Shown here piece after piece: positions 10,254-28,261 of a DNA stretch of 64,000 bases (position 1 is its first letter; every line of letters begins with the position of its first letter). The stretch is taken from contig NZ_DAVG01000112.1 in assembly GCF_002505485.1 (NCBI RefSeq), positions 7,005 through 71,004 of the forward strand, in the 5' to 3' direction. The position numbers were made by a program, and so were the translations under genes. The stretch is from Methanosarcina sp. UBA5. Lineage in GTDB: Archaea; Halobacteriota; Methanosarcinia; Methanosarcinales; Methanosarcinaceae. The notes under the pieces are model-generated. The model was not told where the DNA came from. It worked only from the letters and a program-made list of their open reading frames with translations, and did no database searches.

Positions 10254-11732
10254 TTACTGCTCCCCGAAGAAGGAACGAATCATCGGGTGCATCTCCATCA
10301 TCTGCTCGGATGCGATATCCTCGTACAGCCGGTACACAATACTCACAGTAAGCAGCAGCCCTGTACCTCCAGCACTTCCGAGGGTACCAAGCAGGCTCGC
10401 AACCAGGGTGAGTGCTCCTATAAAAGCCCCACCAATTACGGTAACTTTTGGAATATAGCGCTGCGTAACTTTCTCAATACTGCTAATATTCCGCCTGAAG
10501 CCTGGAATCTGCATGCCGGAGTTGAAAATCTTCTGGGCTGTGGGTTTCGCTCCCATTCCTGTGGTTTCTATCCAGAAGAGGGAAAAGATAATTCCGCCTA
10601 CAATAAGCATGAAAGCATCTGTAAAGACATGAAGCCCAATCTGCCAGATAGCAGGAGCTGTCGCGCCATAACTTGAGAAGGATTGCTGCACAAGAGATGG
10701 AACCCAATCATAAGGGCTGTGTATCGGAGCAAGGTAATACATGATCCCATTTAGAGGCGTGGACCCGCTGAACTTTCCAAGGAAAGTTATTCCCCTGCCG
10801 GCGAGAATAATCCCTACCATCTGGATGTTAGCCTGAAGAGCTCGGACAAGGATCATTGGCAGCACTGAAGAGTATATGAGCTTGACAGGAAAACGACCTC
10901 TGGCTCCTCTAACTGCACTGTGCGCGAGAGGGATTTCAATCCTTGTGCTTTCCACGTATACCACAACCAGGAAGATAATAACTGTACTCAATAGTGCCAG
11001 AATCCCTCCATTGACTAGCATGTACACCACACCCTGACCTGAGAAGAGGTAATCTGCCCCGACGTTCTGTGCGATGTAAATCCATTTCGGAATCAGCCCT
11101 ACCGGAAGCCCTGATGAATCAAGCTCCCAGTTAACGATCCCTGTAACAATCTGTTGTGAGATTCCCGCAACAATGAAAAGCCCGACTCCTGACCCAATAC
11201 CCCATTTGGAAACTACTTCATCCATGAACAGGACGAGTACGCCTCCAATGAAGATCTGGATAAGGAGCAGGAAGGTGATCACTCCCAGGCCTACACCGAG
11301 TGTAGAAGCAAGCCCTGAATCCGGCTGGATATATCCACCAAGTAGCTGCGGTAGAGCCTCCAGTATGATCATGATAAACACAAGGAATTTCTGAGCTCCC
11401 TGGAAGAATGACTGATCTTTAGGGTCTGACAGGTCCAGTTTAACGATATCTGCCCCAACGAGAAGTTGCAGGACAATCGAAGCCGTAACAATAGGCCCAA
11501 TACCTAGAAGAAGAAGAGATCCAGACGCGCCTGCAAAGAAAGCACGGTAAGATGAAAAAAGGTCAATCGAACTCTGAGACATTCCAAAGAGCGGTACATT
11601 TGCCAGAGCAAAGTACAGCACAAGGACTCCCAGAGTCCACCAGAGCTTATCCTTAAAATGGACGTGTTTTTCCGGACTTGCTACTGCAGGTAACTTGTTA
11701 AAAAACGGTTCTAACGTATCCCTGAGAGTCAT
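10254..11732 (-). CDS. secY: Preprotein translocase subunit SecY
   Basis: A 492-residue membrane protein forming the protein-conducting channel with SecE and Sec-beta. About ten membrane helices can be traced, starting near FKDKLWWTLGVLVLYFALANVP. The plug and early loop (GMSQSSIDLFSSYRAFFAGASG) and a cytoplasmic loop with STRIEIPLAHSAVRGARGRF are visible. It sits between L15 and adk, the standard place. A 142-base gap separates it from L15, wider than elsewhere in the cluster. Confidence 0.97.
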   Translation of the reverse strand: MTLRDTLEPFFNKLPAVASPEKHVHFKDKLWWTLGVLVLYFALANVPLFGMSQSSIDLFSSYRAFFAGASGSLLLLGIGPIVTASIVLQLLVGADIVKLDLSDPKDQSFFQGAQKFLVFIMIILEALPQLLGGYIQPDSGLASTLGVGLGVITFLLLIQIFIGGVLVLFMDEVVSKWGIGSGVGLFIVAGISQQIVTGIVNWELDSSGLPVGLIPKWIYIAQNVGADYLFSGQGVVYMLVNGGILALLSTVIIFLVVVYVESTRIEIPLAHSAVRGARGRFPVKLIYSSVLPMILVRALQANIQMVGIILAGRGITFLGKFSGSTPLNGIMYYLAPIHSPYDWVPSLVQQSFSSYGATAPAIWQIGLHVFTDAFMLIVGGIIFSLFWIETTGMGAKPTAQKIFNSGMQIPGFRRNISSIEKVTQRYIPKVTVIGGAFIGALTLVASLLGTLGSAGGTGLLLTVSIVYRLYEDIASEQMMEMHPMIRSFFGEQ

Positions 11733-11874
11733 CGATTACACCATTTAATATAATTTGTTTATAATATTTGAAAATGTTAGACTACGTTTTACCGTAAGAC
11801 ATTGGTATTATAGTGCATCTAATATGAAAAAGTTACCAAAATAATTAAAATAAGTAATGTCACTCTGGCATTAC

Positions 11875-12769
<895 letters not shown>

Positions 12770-12770
12770 T

Positions 12771-13397
<627 letters not shown>

Positions 13398-13406
13398 TTA
13401 ATCACC

Positions 13407-14839
<1,433 letters not shown>

Positions 14840-14849
14840 CATAACCACC

Positions 14850-15380
14850 TCAGGGCTTCTGCACAATGTAGATTCCGTCCTGGAAAACCCTCGGGTCGAA
14901 TCTCTTGATCTTGGTCTTCTGTTCAATATTTGCAGCAGTCTGCCCGACATCTTCCTTGTTGATTCCGGAAACAGTTACCTCATTTCCGCTAACCTTAACC
15001 TTTGTCTCGCCAAGGATTTTTGCAATTCTTGGCTTTTTTTCACCAAGGAAGTTTCCGATTACGAGGGCCTTACCATCAACTTTTACCTGCATTGGGAAGT
15101 GAGCGTACAGAATAGTCATCTTGCACTCAAAACCCTCATTTACGCCTTTCATAAGGTTTTTGATGTGAGAAGTAAAAGTGCCTACCATGGCTTTCTGTTC
15201 TTTCCTGGAAGATTCCGCATCCACCTCTACTTCGCCGTCCCTGACGTAGATCTTGATTCCAGGATACCACAATTTTCTTTCTACAGTTCCCAGGGGACCC
15301 CCGGCTGTAAACACATCCTGAGAGAAAGAAACGGAAATTCCTTCAGGAATCTCTATTATTCTTTTAATTTCCTTAACCAT
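14850..15380 (-). CDS. rpl6: 50S ribosomal protein L6 (uL6)
   Basis: A 176-residue protein of two tandem L6 folds near the sarcin-ricin loop. [26 protein letters not shown] opens the first fold, and the second ends with [20 protein letters not shown], the usual archaeal C-terminus. It lies between S8 and L32e in the conserved spc-type order. Confidence 0.97.
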   Translation of the reverse strand: MVKEIKRIIEIPEGISVSFSQDVFTAGGPLGTVERKLWYPGIKIYVRDGEVEVDAESSRKEQKAMVGTFTSHIKNLMKGVNEGFECKMTILYAHFPMQVKVDGKALVIGNFLGEKKPRIAKILGETKVKVSGNEVTVSGINKEDVGQTAANIEQKTKIKRFDPRVFQDGIYIVQKP

Positions 15381-15397
15381 TTCCTGTTCCCTCCAGC

Positions 15398-15953
<556 letters not shown>

Positions 15954-16463
15954 TTACATGACCTCCACGCCATAGCTCTCGTTGAGGAAAGCAACCGCGT
16001 CCTCAACTGTAACCCTGTGGTTAGTCGGGATCTTCCTTGTTGCAATCCTTCTCTTGCAGATTCTTTCTCCAGGGCGTTTGATAACAACTGTTATGTCCAT
16101 TCCGAAAACCCCGATATTCGGGTCATATCTCATGCCCGGAAAATCAGTGTGTTCTTCAATTCCGAAAGAGACGTTTCCAAGGGAATCAAACTGGGACCTG
16201 ACAAGAGTCTTATCGACGATACTCAGAGCGGTCTCGAGAAACTGCTGGGCTTTCTGGCCTCTCAGAGTTACTTTGCAGCCTATGGGTTCACTCTTCTTGA
16301 TCGAAAAAGCTGGAAGAGTCCTCTTGGCAAAGCATCTGACAACTTCCTGCCCTGTGATAGTCCTGAGGATTTCTTCGGCGTCTACGAGATGCTGGCCACT
16401 TTCTCCAACACCCATGTGGACAATTACCTTCTCAACAACGGGAGTGCGCATAACGTTACTCAA
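15954..16463 (-). CDS. rpl5: 50S ribosomal protein L5 (uL5)
   Basis: A 169-residue 5S rRNA-binding protein that makes the intersubunit bridge to S13. Typical archaeal segments are [20 protein letters not shown] and [19 protein letters not shown]. The start is uncertain: a TTG at 16463 overlaps the S4e stop, and an ATG at 16451 begins [14 protein letters not shown] sits only two bases before the TTG and 14 before the ATG. Confidence 0.96.
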   Translation of the reverse strand: MSNVMRTPVVEKVIVHMGVGESGQHLVDAEEILRTITGQEVVRCFAKRTLPAFSIKKSEPIGCKVTLRGQKAQQFLETALSIVDKTLVRSQFDSLGNVSFGIEEHTDFPGMRYDPNIGVFGMDITVVIKRPGERICKRRIATRKIPTNHRVTVEDAVAFLNESYGVEVM

Positions 16464-17163
16464 TTACCTCACCACCGAGCCGGATCTCAGGCTTGTCCTC
16501 GCCAATGACAATAACGTAATCTCCAATTGTCTCGAACTCGGTTTCCCCGGAAATCGCGACTGTGTTGTGTCTGGAACTCTTAACTTCCCTGATTTCCGTG
16601 ATCTTTCCGATTTCTCCAGAGTGCTGGCCGCCTACTACCATTGCCAGGTTGCCGACCTTGAACTGCAGGTGCTTTACTATCTGCTTGTCAGGCACTGAGA
16701 GAATCAGAGAGTCCTTTGTACCGTACTCGTTAGAACCCAGAATGTTGGTCCCGTCATTCAGGTTAAGCTGAACCTTTCCTCCTTTGAGAGTAGTCTTGTT
16801 GTTGATCCTGCACAATTTGTTAACGTTTGTCTCGTTCAGCTTGTGAAGGGCCAGACGTCCCTTTTCATCCTGGAACATTCTGTATGTTTCATTTATGAGA
16901 GGGAGTGTAATTACGTCAAAAAGCCCAACCGGGAACCTGAGGTCTTTCCTGGGAATTCCATCTACAAGAACTTTGCCTTCCGAAAGAATCCTTTTACCTT
17001 CCCTGCTATTATCTACAATCTTGAGAATGTCGCGAATTATGATTCCGAGCGGAAGACTGCGAGCCTGACTGTGAGGCCCCGAGCGAGTGGTGGAGACCCA
17101 CTTATAACCTTTTTTCCCGGCCTTCCAGCTTCTTGGGATTGATAATCTTTTCTGGTGTGTCAC
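16456..17163 (-). CDS. rps4e: 30S ribosomal protein S4e (eS4)
   Basis: A 235-residue archaeal/eukaryotic protein with an S4-like RNA-binding part ([19 protein letters not shown]) and a KOW motif near residue 170 ([20 protein letters not shown]). The start is a GTG giving [20 protein letters not shown], with AGGTGA before it. It has no bacterial equivalent. Confidence 0.97.
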   Translation of the reverse strand: MTHQKRLSIPRSWKAGKKGYKWVSTTRSGPHSQARSLPLGIIIRDILKIVDNSREGKRILSEGKVLVDGIPRKDLRFPVGLFDVITLPLINETYRMFQDEKGRLALHKLNETNVNKLCRINNKTTLKGGKVQLNLNDGTNILGSNEYGTKDSLILSVPDKQIVKHLQFKVGNLAMVVGGQHSGEIGKITEIREVKSSRHNTVAISGETEFETIGDYVIVIGEDKPEIRLGGEVIE

Positions 17164-17176
17164 AAAATCACCTGCC

Positions 17177-18588
<1,412 letters not shown>

Positions 18589-18599
<11 letters not shown>

Positions 18600-18792
18600 T
18601 TAGCTCATGCTGAATTGTCTTTATCCGGGCAATGGTTCTCCTGATTTCTCCGATTCGTCCCGGATTTTCAGGTGCTCCGCCTGCGGAAGTAAGGGCACGT
18701 TCCCTGACCAGTTCACTGTTAAGGGTCTCGAGTTCGTCAGTCCTTTCATCAAGTGACATATCCCGGATTTCTCTGGTTCTGAGGATTGCCAT
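18589..18792 (-). CDS. rpl29: 50S ribosomal protein L29 (uL29)
   Basis: A 67-residue two-helix protein near the peptide tunnel exit, beside the docking site for signal recognition particle. Its sequence ([20 protein letters not shown] and [16 protein letters not shown]) fits the family. Start and stop overlap S3 and RNase P component 1 by a few bases, so the three are coupled. Confidence 0.96.
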
Positions 18793-19724
18793 TATTCCTT
18801 AGCCTCCTTGTGAACCCGTGCCATAGGATGCCAGTAGTCGTAACCTTCGTGCTTGTGCTGCCAGACTCCATTGACCTGTCTTCGCAGTTCGTCTGAGCCT
18901 TCGACCTGAATGACTTCAGCCTCTTCAAAGTCTTCTGCTACTTCAGCCTGGGGTTCTTCCTCGGCTTCTTCAGGCTCTGCTACTTCAGCTGCTTCTACTG
19001 GTTTTGCAGGTGATGCTGCAGGACGGGGTTTTGCCGCACTTTCCTTTTTAGGGGCTTCAGCTGGTTTTGCAGCCGGTTTTGCAGCCGGCTTTTCCACAGG
19101 CTTTTCAACCGGTTCAGTTACAAGCTCACTTGGTTCCCTAATTGTATATGAGTCAGGCAGGACAACGTCTGGCTGAATGATCCTGACTTTGCAGCCAAGG
19201 GTTCCGAGCTTTTTGACTGCTACTGCAAACCCTTCGTCTACTACTTCCTGTACAGGATTTCCGGAGTGCTTTATGTACCCGTCAATGAATTTTTCAACCC
19301 TTGACCTGGACCCTGTGAGTTTCCCTGAGATTACGACTTCACAACCAAGGGCGCCTGCATTCATGACTGCCCGAATTGTGTTGTGTCCAGCTTTTCTGAA
19401 ATACCAGCCTCTCTCAATTGAAGCTGCAAGCCTTGATGCCATCATCTGAGCGTTAAGTTCAGGTTTTTTAACTTCCTGAGCATCAATCTGTGGGTTCTCG
19501 AGATTGTATTTGGTTGCAACGTCCCTGGTAAGTTTTCTAATGACCTTCCCGGCTTTTCCAATTACCATTCCAGGCTTTTCAGAATAGATAACAATCTGGG
19601 TGCCCATTGGGGTCCTGTTAAGCTCCATACCGCCGTATCCAGCTCTGTTAAGCTGCTCTGCGAAATACTCGTCCATGGAGGCTTTGACAAACCCGTCATT
19701 TACGAATTTTCTTTCTATTGCCAT
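18792..19724 (-). CDS. rps3: 30S ribosomal protein S3 (uS3) with long C-terminal extension
   Basis: A 310-residue protein at the mRNA entry channel. The KH domain ([20 protein letters not shown]) and the C-terminal S3 domain end near residue 205. The following 105 residues are unusual: an Ala/Pro/Lys stretch with [17 protein letters not shown] repeats, then an acidic run, then a conserved-looking tail [20 protein letters not shown]. Most archaeal S3 proteins are shorter. The tail may be a mobile arm on the ribosome surface. Confidence 0.96.
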   Translation of the reverse strand: MAIERKFVNDGFVKASMDEYFAEQLNRAGYGGMELNRTPMGTQIVIYSEKPGMVIGKAGKVIRKLTRDVATKYNLENPQIDAQEVKKPELNAQMMASRLAASIERGWYFRKAGHNTIRAVMNAGALGCEVVISGKLTGSRSRVEKFIDGYIKHSGNPVQEVVDEGFAVAVKKLGTLGCKVRIIQPDVVLPDSYTIREPSELVTEPVEKPVEKPAAKPAAKPAEAPKKESAAKPRPAASPAKPVEAAEVAEPEEAEEEPQAEVAEDFEEAEVIQVEGSDELRRQVNGVWQHKHEGYDYWHPMARVHKEAKE

Positions 19725-20186
<462 letters not shown>

Positions 20187-20191
20187 TCACC

Positions 20192-20614
<423 letters not shown>

Positions 20615-20617
20615 TCA

Positions 20618-21337
<720 letters not shown>

Positions 21338-21344
21338 TCACACC

Positions 21345-24035
<2,691 letters not shown>

Positions 24036-24058
24036 CTTTGCCTTTACAAGGCACATCT

Positions 24059-24068
24059 AATATATAAA
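24059..24068 (-). promoter_or_regulatory. TATA box for the L3 ribosomal cluster
   Basis: The minus strand reads TTTATATATT, matching the archaeal TATA consensus. It is the best promoter element upstream of L3, with a start site expected near 24035. AT-rich DNA continues beyond it. Confidence 0.65.
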
Positions 24069-25143
24069 GCCTTTGCAGGGCAAGAAGAGAATTCAGAAAG
24101 AAGAATCCGTTACAGGTGAAAACAAAAATAAATAGATGAAAAAGTTTGAATTTATAATTGCCCAATGGATAATTGAAATATGGATTCACAGTTGAAAGAA
24201 TACCAGCTCTACTATATAGATCAGCAAAAACTTACAGGCCGGATTAGAAATGCGTTATACAACCGCCTGTAAGTATTAGGTGTAAAACCTGTAATCAACC
24301 AGCATGAAAGTATAATATATAGGTGTTATATGCAGGCTTATAAATTATAAATTATATGACTTACGCGGTTGAAACGAGAAATCGATAGCTTTAAACCTTT
24401 AACCGTCTAAAACTCATATTTAGCTATAACGTCTATTGCACTTGTTTTTGTATATGAAGTGCGTAAGTCCTAAATTATAATAGATAGCACTTTACAGAAA
24501 TACCTATGAAGTCGGATGGGATCTGTTAATTGAAGTCTGTTTTAGACTCTATGATTCTTGTTTTAGATTTCTAATTAATGTTTTGAATTTTGTCTAGATA
24601 TTTTTATATTTAACTGGGGAAGGCAGTGAAAGATGCAGTAAACAACTTTCTCCTCCTTTTTTCAGAACGACAAATTCATTCCCACAATATCGAGCATGTC
24701 AACCCTCAACCTGTGGAAAGCTGGTTCTGGAAGTAAAACTTCTTATTTAACCGAGTTAAATCCAGAAGGAAAATATATGAAGAGAACTTGAACTAAAAAA
24801 GAAGGCTTTAAGTAATGAAAATTCGAAATAAGTAGATTCAGGATTCACAATTGTAATATTATTGCTGCGACGTCATTTAAGAAGAAAGAAATTTGAAAAA
24901 TGAAAAGACTTTTACGGGATAGATTGTCTTAAAAAATATCTAAATGATTTTAAAAATTTTCTGAAATCTTTTTAATAAGAGATATCTACTTTAATAAATA
25001 TACAGAATACTAAATCATGTTAAAATAAAATTTAAAATAGCGTATAAAGCGCATAAAAGGAATGTAAAACTCAAACTTAAGCAGAAAATGGAACATATGA
25101 CTCAAACTTAAGCAGAGTAGAGGATAATTAAGGGGTGTAGTGA
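24069..25143. other. AT-rich gene-free stretch between divergent units
   Basis: About 1.07 kb separates the ribosomal promoter (minus) from the first surface-protein gene (plus). No coding region is supported. A short inverted-repeat element lies at 24358-24469. The last 200 bases are very AT-rich and should hold the promoter of the surface-protein gene. Confidence 0.6.
24358..24469. repeat. MITE-like element with GACTTACGC ends
   Basis: GACTTACGC at 24358-24366 and its exact inverse GCGTAAGTC at 24461-24469 bound 112 bases. AT-rich flanks share TAAATTATA on both sides, a possible target duplication. No reading frame lies inside. The layout fits a non-autonomous transposon. Confidence 0.6.
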
Positions 25144-27423
25144 TTGAAGAAAAAAACAGAAATTTATAATGAAATATATGGCAAGAAGTGGAGATTAATC
25201 TGTATTGCTCTGGTTCTTGTTTTTTCAATAATTTCGGTATCTGCCACAGGAGCAGAAAACAGCACCGATAGCCAGGCAAGCGACAGAATAGTACATGAGT
25301 CAAATATTGGAGTAAGTAACGAGACCGAGAATAACTGTTCGTATTGCATAGAAAGTAACGAAGAAAATTTGGAACAAAACGTAGGAGAAATCAAAAGTAA
25401 AGAAGATCAGAAAACTGTAACAGATAATACTGGATCAGAAACAGAAGAAAGCAAAGGCAAGGATACCCAAGAAACTGTAACAAATAAAACTGAGTTAAAA
25501 ATAGAAGAAAGCAAGGAAAATCAAGAAAACACAACAGAAAAAGCTGGATCAAAAACAGAAGAAAGCAATGAAAATCAGAAAACTGTAACAGATAATACTG
25601 GATCAAAAACAGGAGAAAGCAAAAGCAATGAAGCCCAAGAAACTGTAACAGATAAAACTGAGTCAAAAATAGGAGAAAGCAAAAGCAATGAAACCCAGGA
25701 AAATGTAACAGATAAAACTGAGCCAAAGATAGAAGAAAGCGAGGATACCCAGGAAACCATAACAAATAAAACTGAGCCAAAGACAGAAGAAAGCAAAAGC
25801 AATGAAACCCAGGAAAATGTAACAGGTAACACAGAGCCACAAACAGGAACAGGAAAAAACACCGAGACTCAGGAAACAGTAGAAGACGATACTGAGTCAC
25901 AAACAAATAAAGATACAGACAGCCAAGAAAATATCGAAGAAAGTGACTCGGACAGTTCAGAAAGCAATGTATCTAATCAGGAATTAAAAGTAAAGACAGT
26001 AAATAGAACAATCACCCAAAAAAGCGCCGGAGCGAAAATTGAATCAAAAACCGAAGTATCCAATGGATCAAAGAGTCTGAAAAGTGCAGGAGCGGAAACT
26101 GAAACAAAAATCAAAACCTGCAACAAAACCTGCAATATCACAAAAAGTATGAGAAATAAGGTAGTGAAACTCGAAATAAAAGTGTTCAACTTGACGACGA
26201 GTCTGGGAAGTCAGGAAGTAAAAACTAAAATAAAAGTATATAATTGGACAGACAGCCAAGGAAACGAATCGGCAATACCTGAAATAGGAGCAGAGGAAAA
26301 TAGCTGGAACAATCTGCAATTGATACTGTCATATCCCTATTCCCTTCATTCGTTTTATACCGCAAACGAGAGCTTAAAGTTAAGCTATAATGGGCCTGAA
26401 GCTTTAGGACAGCAGAATGTAGATATATACCTTGTCAAGGAACGCAGCCCGAGTTCTCCGGAGAATGAGATTTCATATGATATGAATGAAAGCACGATTA
26501 ACCTCGAAGATGTCTTAAACAGTAATACAAAATCTTATATCCAGATACCTGCGACTTTGAACAAAGACGGAGACCTTACTCCCCTGAAACTTGGCCCTCT
26601 TCCTGCTGGTAATTACTGTGTCCTTATTACCCTTGCAGGAAATGAAACCGAAAAGACTGAATCTGAAAAAGAGATCCTTTTAGCAAAACATGTTGAAGTT
26701 CTTGAATATGAAATGGAAGCTGTAGCTCCGTATACCGTAGAAGAAGGCGAAAACTTAAAAGTTAACCTGACCCTGAAGAATGCACCTACTGAGAAAAGTT
26801 ATACTTACTGGGCTGTACTGATAAAGGATGATGCCTATACAGTATCTGAAGGCCAAAACCCAAGCGGGATGATCACCGGGATTAGACCTGTCGTTAATGG
26901 AGTTGACCTTATTAAGAGTTTGGAAACCAGTTTGATTGGGAATGAATCCGAAAACGGAAAAGATGAACTTAAGAACAAGATCCAGACTATGATAGGGGAA
27001 GATAATGGTACGATAAGTATAGGTGAGAAAGACCAGAGTAACCTTTCCCTGAAAAGCCTTGAACTCTCCCCAGGAGACTACCTCCTCATTACGGGCGCCT
27101 ATGAAAATAAAGAAGACCTGGCAGGCATAGCACAGAAAGAGCTGAGAATATCCGCCAAAAATTCACAAGGATCAGGCTTGAAATCCAGCTCAGGAAATAC
27201 CTTCGGTAGCGTCTCTTCGATGAAATTCAAAGCCTCTCCGCTTAGGGGAATTAAGTCCATTCTCGAAACTCCAAAAGCATTCATGTTCGAAGATATCAAA
27301 CCACATATTAAGGCAAAAGAATTAACAGAAATCATAAGAAATCCTCCAAAAGTTCCCTCTTTCCTGTTAGGCTTTGCAGGAACTCTACTGATTGGGCTTG
27401 CGGTACTAAGGAAAAAGAAATAA
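25144..27423 (+). CDS. Large cell-surface protein with Thr/Glu repeats and C-terminal anchor
   Basis: This 759-residue protein has a signal peptide (hydrophobic RLICIALVLVFSIISVSATG, about 18-37), then about nine acidic 18-20-residue repeats (residues 90-260) built on ESKxNETQExVTDKTEPK, many with N-x-T glycosylation sites. A globular part starting SWNNLQLILSYPYSLHSFYT (near 386) resembles what I recall as the Methanosarcina TIGR04279 type. A C-terminal membrane helix with LRKKK ends it. The start is TTG after GGGGTG. The globular part is shared with the genes at 28262 and 31554. Surface or S-layer-associated function is inferred; ligand unknown. Confidence 0.85.
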   Translation: MKKKTEIYNEIYGKKWRLICIALVLVFSIISVSATGAENSTDSQASDRIVHESNIGVSNETENNCSYCIESNEENLEQNVGEIKSKEDQKTVTDNTGSETEESKGKDTQETVTNKTELKIEESKENQENTTEKAGSKTEESNENQKTVTDNTGSKTGESKSNEAQETVTDKTESKIGESKSNETQENVTDKTEPKIEESEDTQETITNKTEPKTEESKSNETQENVTGNTEPQTGTGKNTETQETVEDDTESQTNKDTDSQENIEESDSDSSESNVSNQELKVKTVNRTITQKSAGAKIESKTEVSNGSKSLKSAGAETETKIKTCNKTCNITKSMRNKVVKLEIKVFNLTTSLGSQEVKTKIKVYNWTDSQGNESAIPEIGAEENSWNNLQLILSYPYSLHSFYTANESLKLSYNGPEALGQQNVDIYLVKERSPSSPENEISYDMNESTINLEDVLNSNTKSYIQIPATLNKDGDLTPLKLGPLPAGNYCVLITLAGNETEKTESEKEILLAKHVEVLEYEMEAVAPYTVEEGENLKVNLTLKNAPTEKSYTYWAVLIKDDAYTVSEGQNPSGMITGIRPVVNGVDLIKSLETSLIGNESENGKDELKNKIQTMIGEDNGTISIGEKDQSNLSLKSLELSPGDYLLITGAYENKEDLAGIAQKELRISAKNSQGSGLKSSSGNTFGSVSSMKFKASPLRGIKSILETPKAFMFEDIKPHIKAKELTEIIRNPPKVPSFLLGFAGTLLIGLAVLRKKK

Positions 27424-28261
27424 AACCGATAAGATAAAACCAGAAAATCGAACTGAATAATTTTCATCCAATCTTATCAAAAATTGGAAAAACTGAAAAA
27501 TTGAGAGAAGGGATGTAGAAAGCTACAGTTCCTTCTCTTTATAACTGGATGCAAAACCTGTATATAGGGTATATTTTACTGCAGACAGTGCGAATACTAA
27601 AAAGCAATATAAAATCCAGTTATATTATTTATTTTCAGGTCTGTCTTATACAATTTTTAATTTAGTGATTTCTCTTATAGTTGCTTCCTTAAACCTACAA
27701 TTTTCTCTGCTAATTACCTCAAAAAGCTGCAATAATCTTGAATTTGAACAGTTCCAGTAATGACTTTAGTGATTTCTTCTGTAAACTTAGTAATCTCATT
27801 TCAGTAAATTTGATCTGAGTCTAAGTTTCTTAATCAGTATCAACCAATGTTTGTATCTCCAAAACTTTGTTTGGTTTATGGACTTATAGTCATTATGAAC
27901 CATAAGGAGGAATACAAATAGGACAAAACGGAGAAGTTTTTTTACGAAAAACTCCTCTTGTGGTATATTCATAATCATTGATAAAACAATAAGAAAGGAA
28001 TAAGAGAGAAGGAAGCTCCGAAAAGGTATTAAGAGTGAGATTTATAGTTACCATTGTTGTGCCGTAAAATCAGTAGATATATAGAATTACATATCTATGC
28101 ACCGATACTACACGTAATTTTATCACTAGATTTTGGAACTGAGTTGTCTATCTAGGGTTTTTATAATTATTTTAGTTATAAAATACAGACTCTTTATAAT
28201 AATTATTCAAATAAACAATACATTCTGGTAAAAACAATACCCAAATGGAGAGGTTAAAAAA
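27424..28261. other. Gene-free stretch between surface-protein genes
   Basis: About 840 AT-rich bases. The first 250 have a diverged duplicate after the next gene (about 30080-30310), so the 3' flank was copied with the gene. A hairpin at 27503 looks like a terminator. A 60-codon minus frame at 27796-27978 has no ribosome site or known motif and is not called. Confidence 0.55.
27503..27540 (+). terminator. Hairpin terminator after the first surface gene
   Basis: GAGAGAAGG pairs with CCTTCTCTTT around a smaller TAG/CTA stem, ending in three T residues. A diverged version of the same hairpin follows the second paralogue near 30163-30203. Confidence 0.5.

Noticed and set aside
25391..25906. Long Phe/Leu-rich minus-strand frame of 171 codons
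   Set aside because: It is the antisense of the repeated region of the surface protein; its apparent repeats mirror the coding strand and it has no ribosome site.
27796..27978. 60-codon minus-strand frame between surface genes
   Set aside because: Basic, AT-rich, without ribosome site or familiar motif; could be chance or an old transposase scrap.
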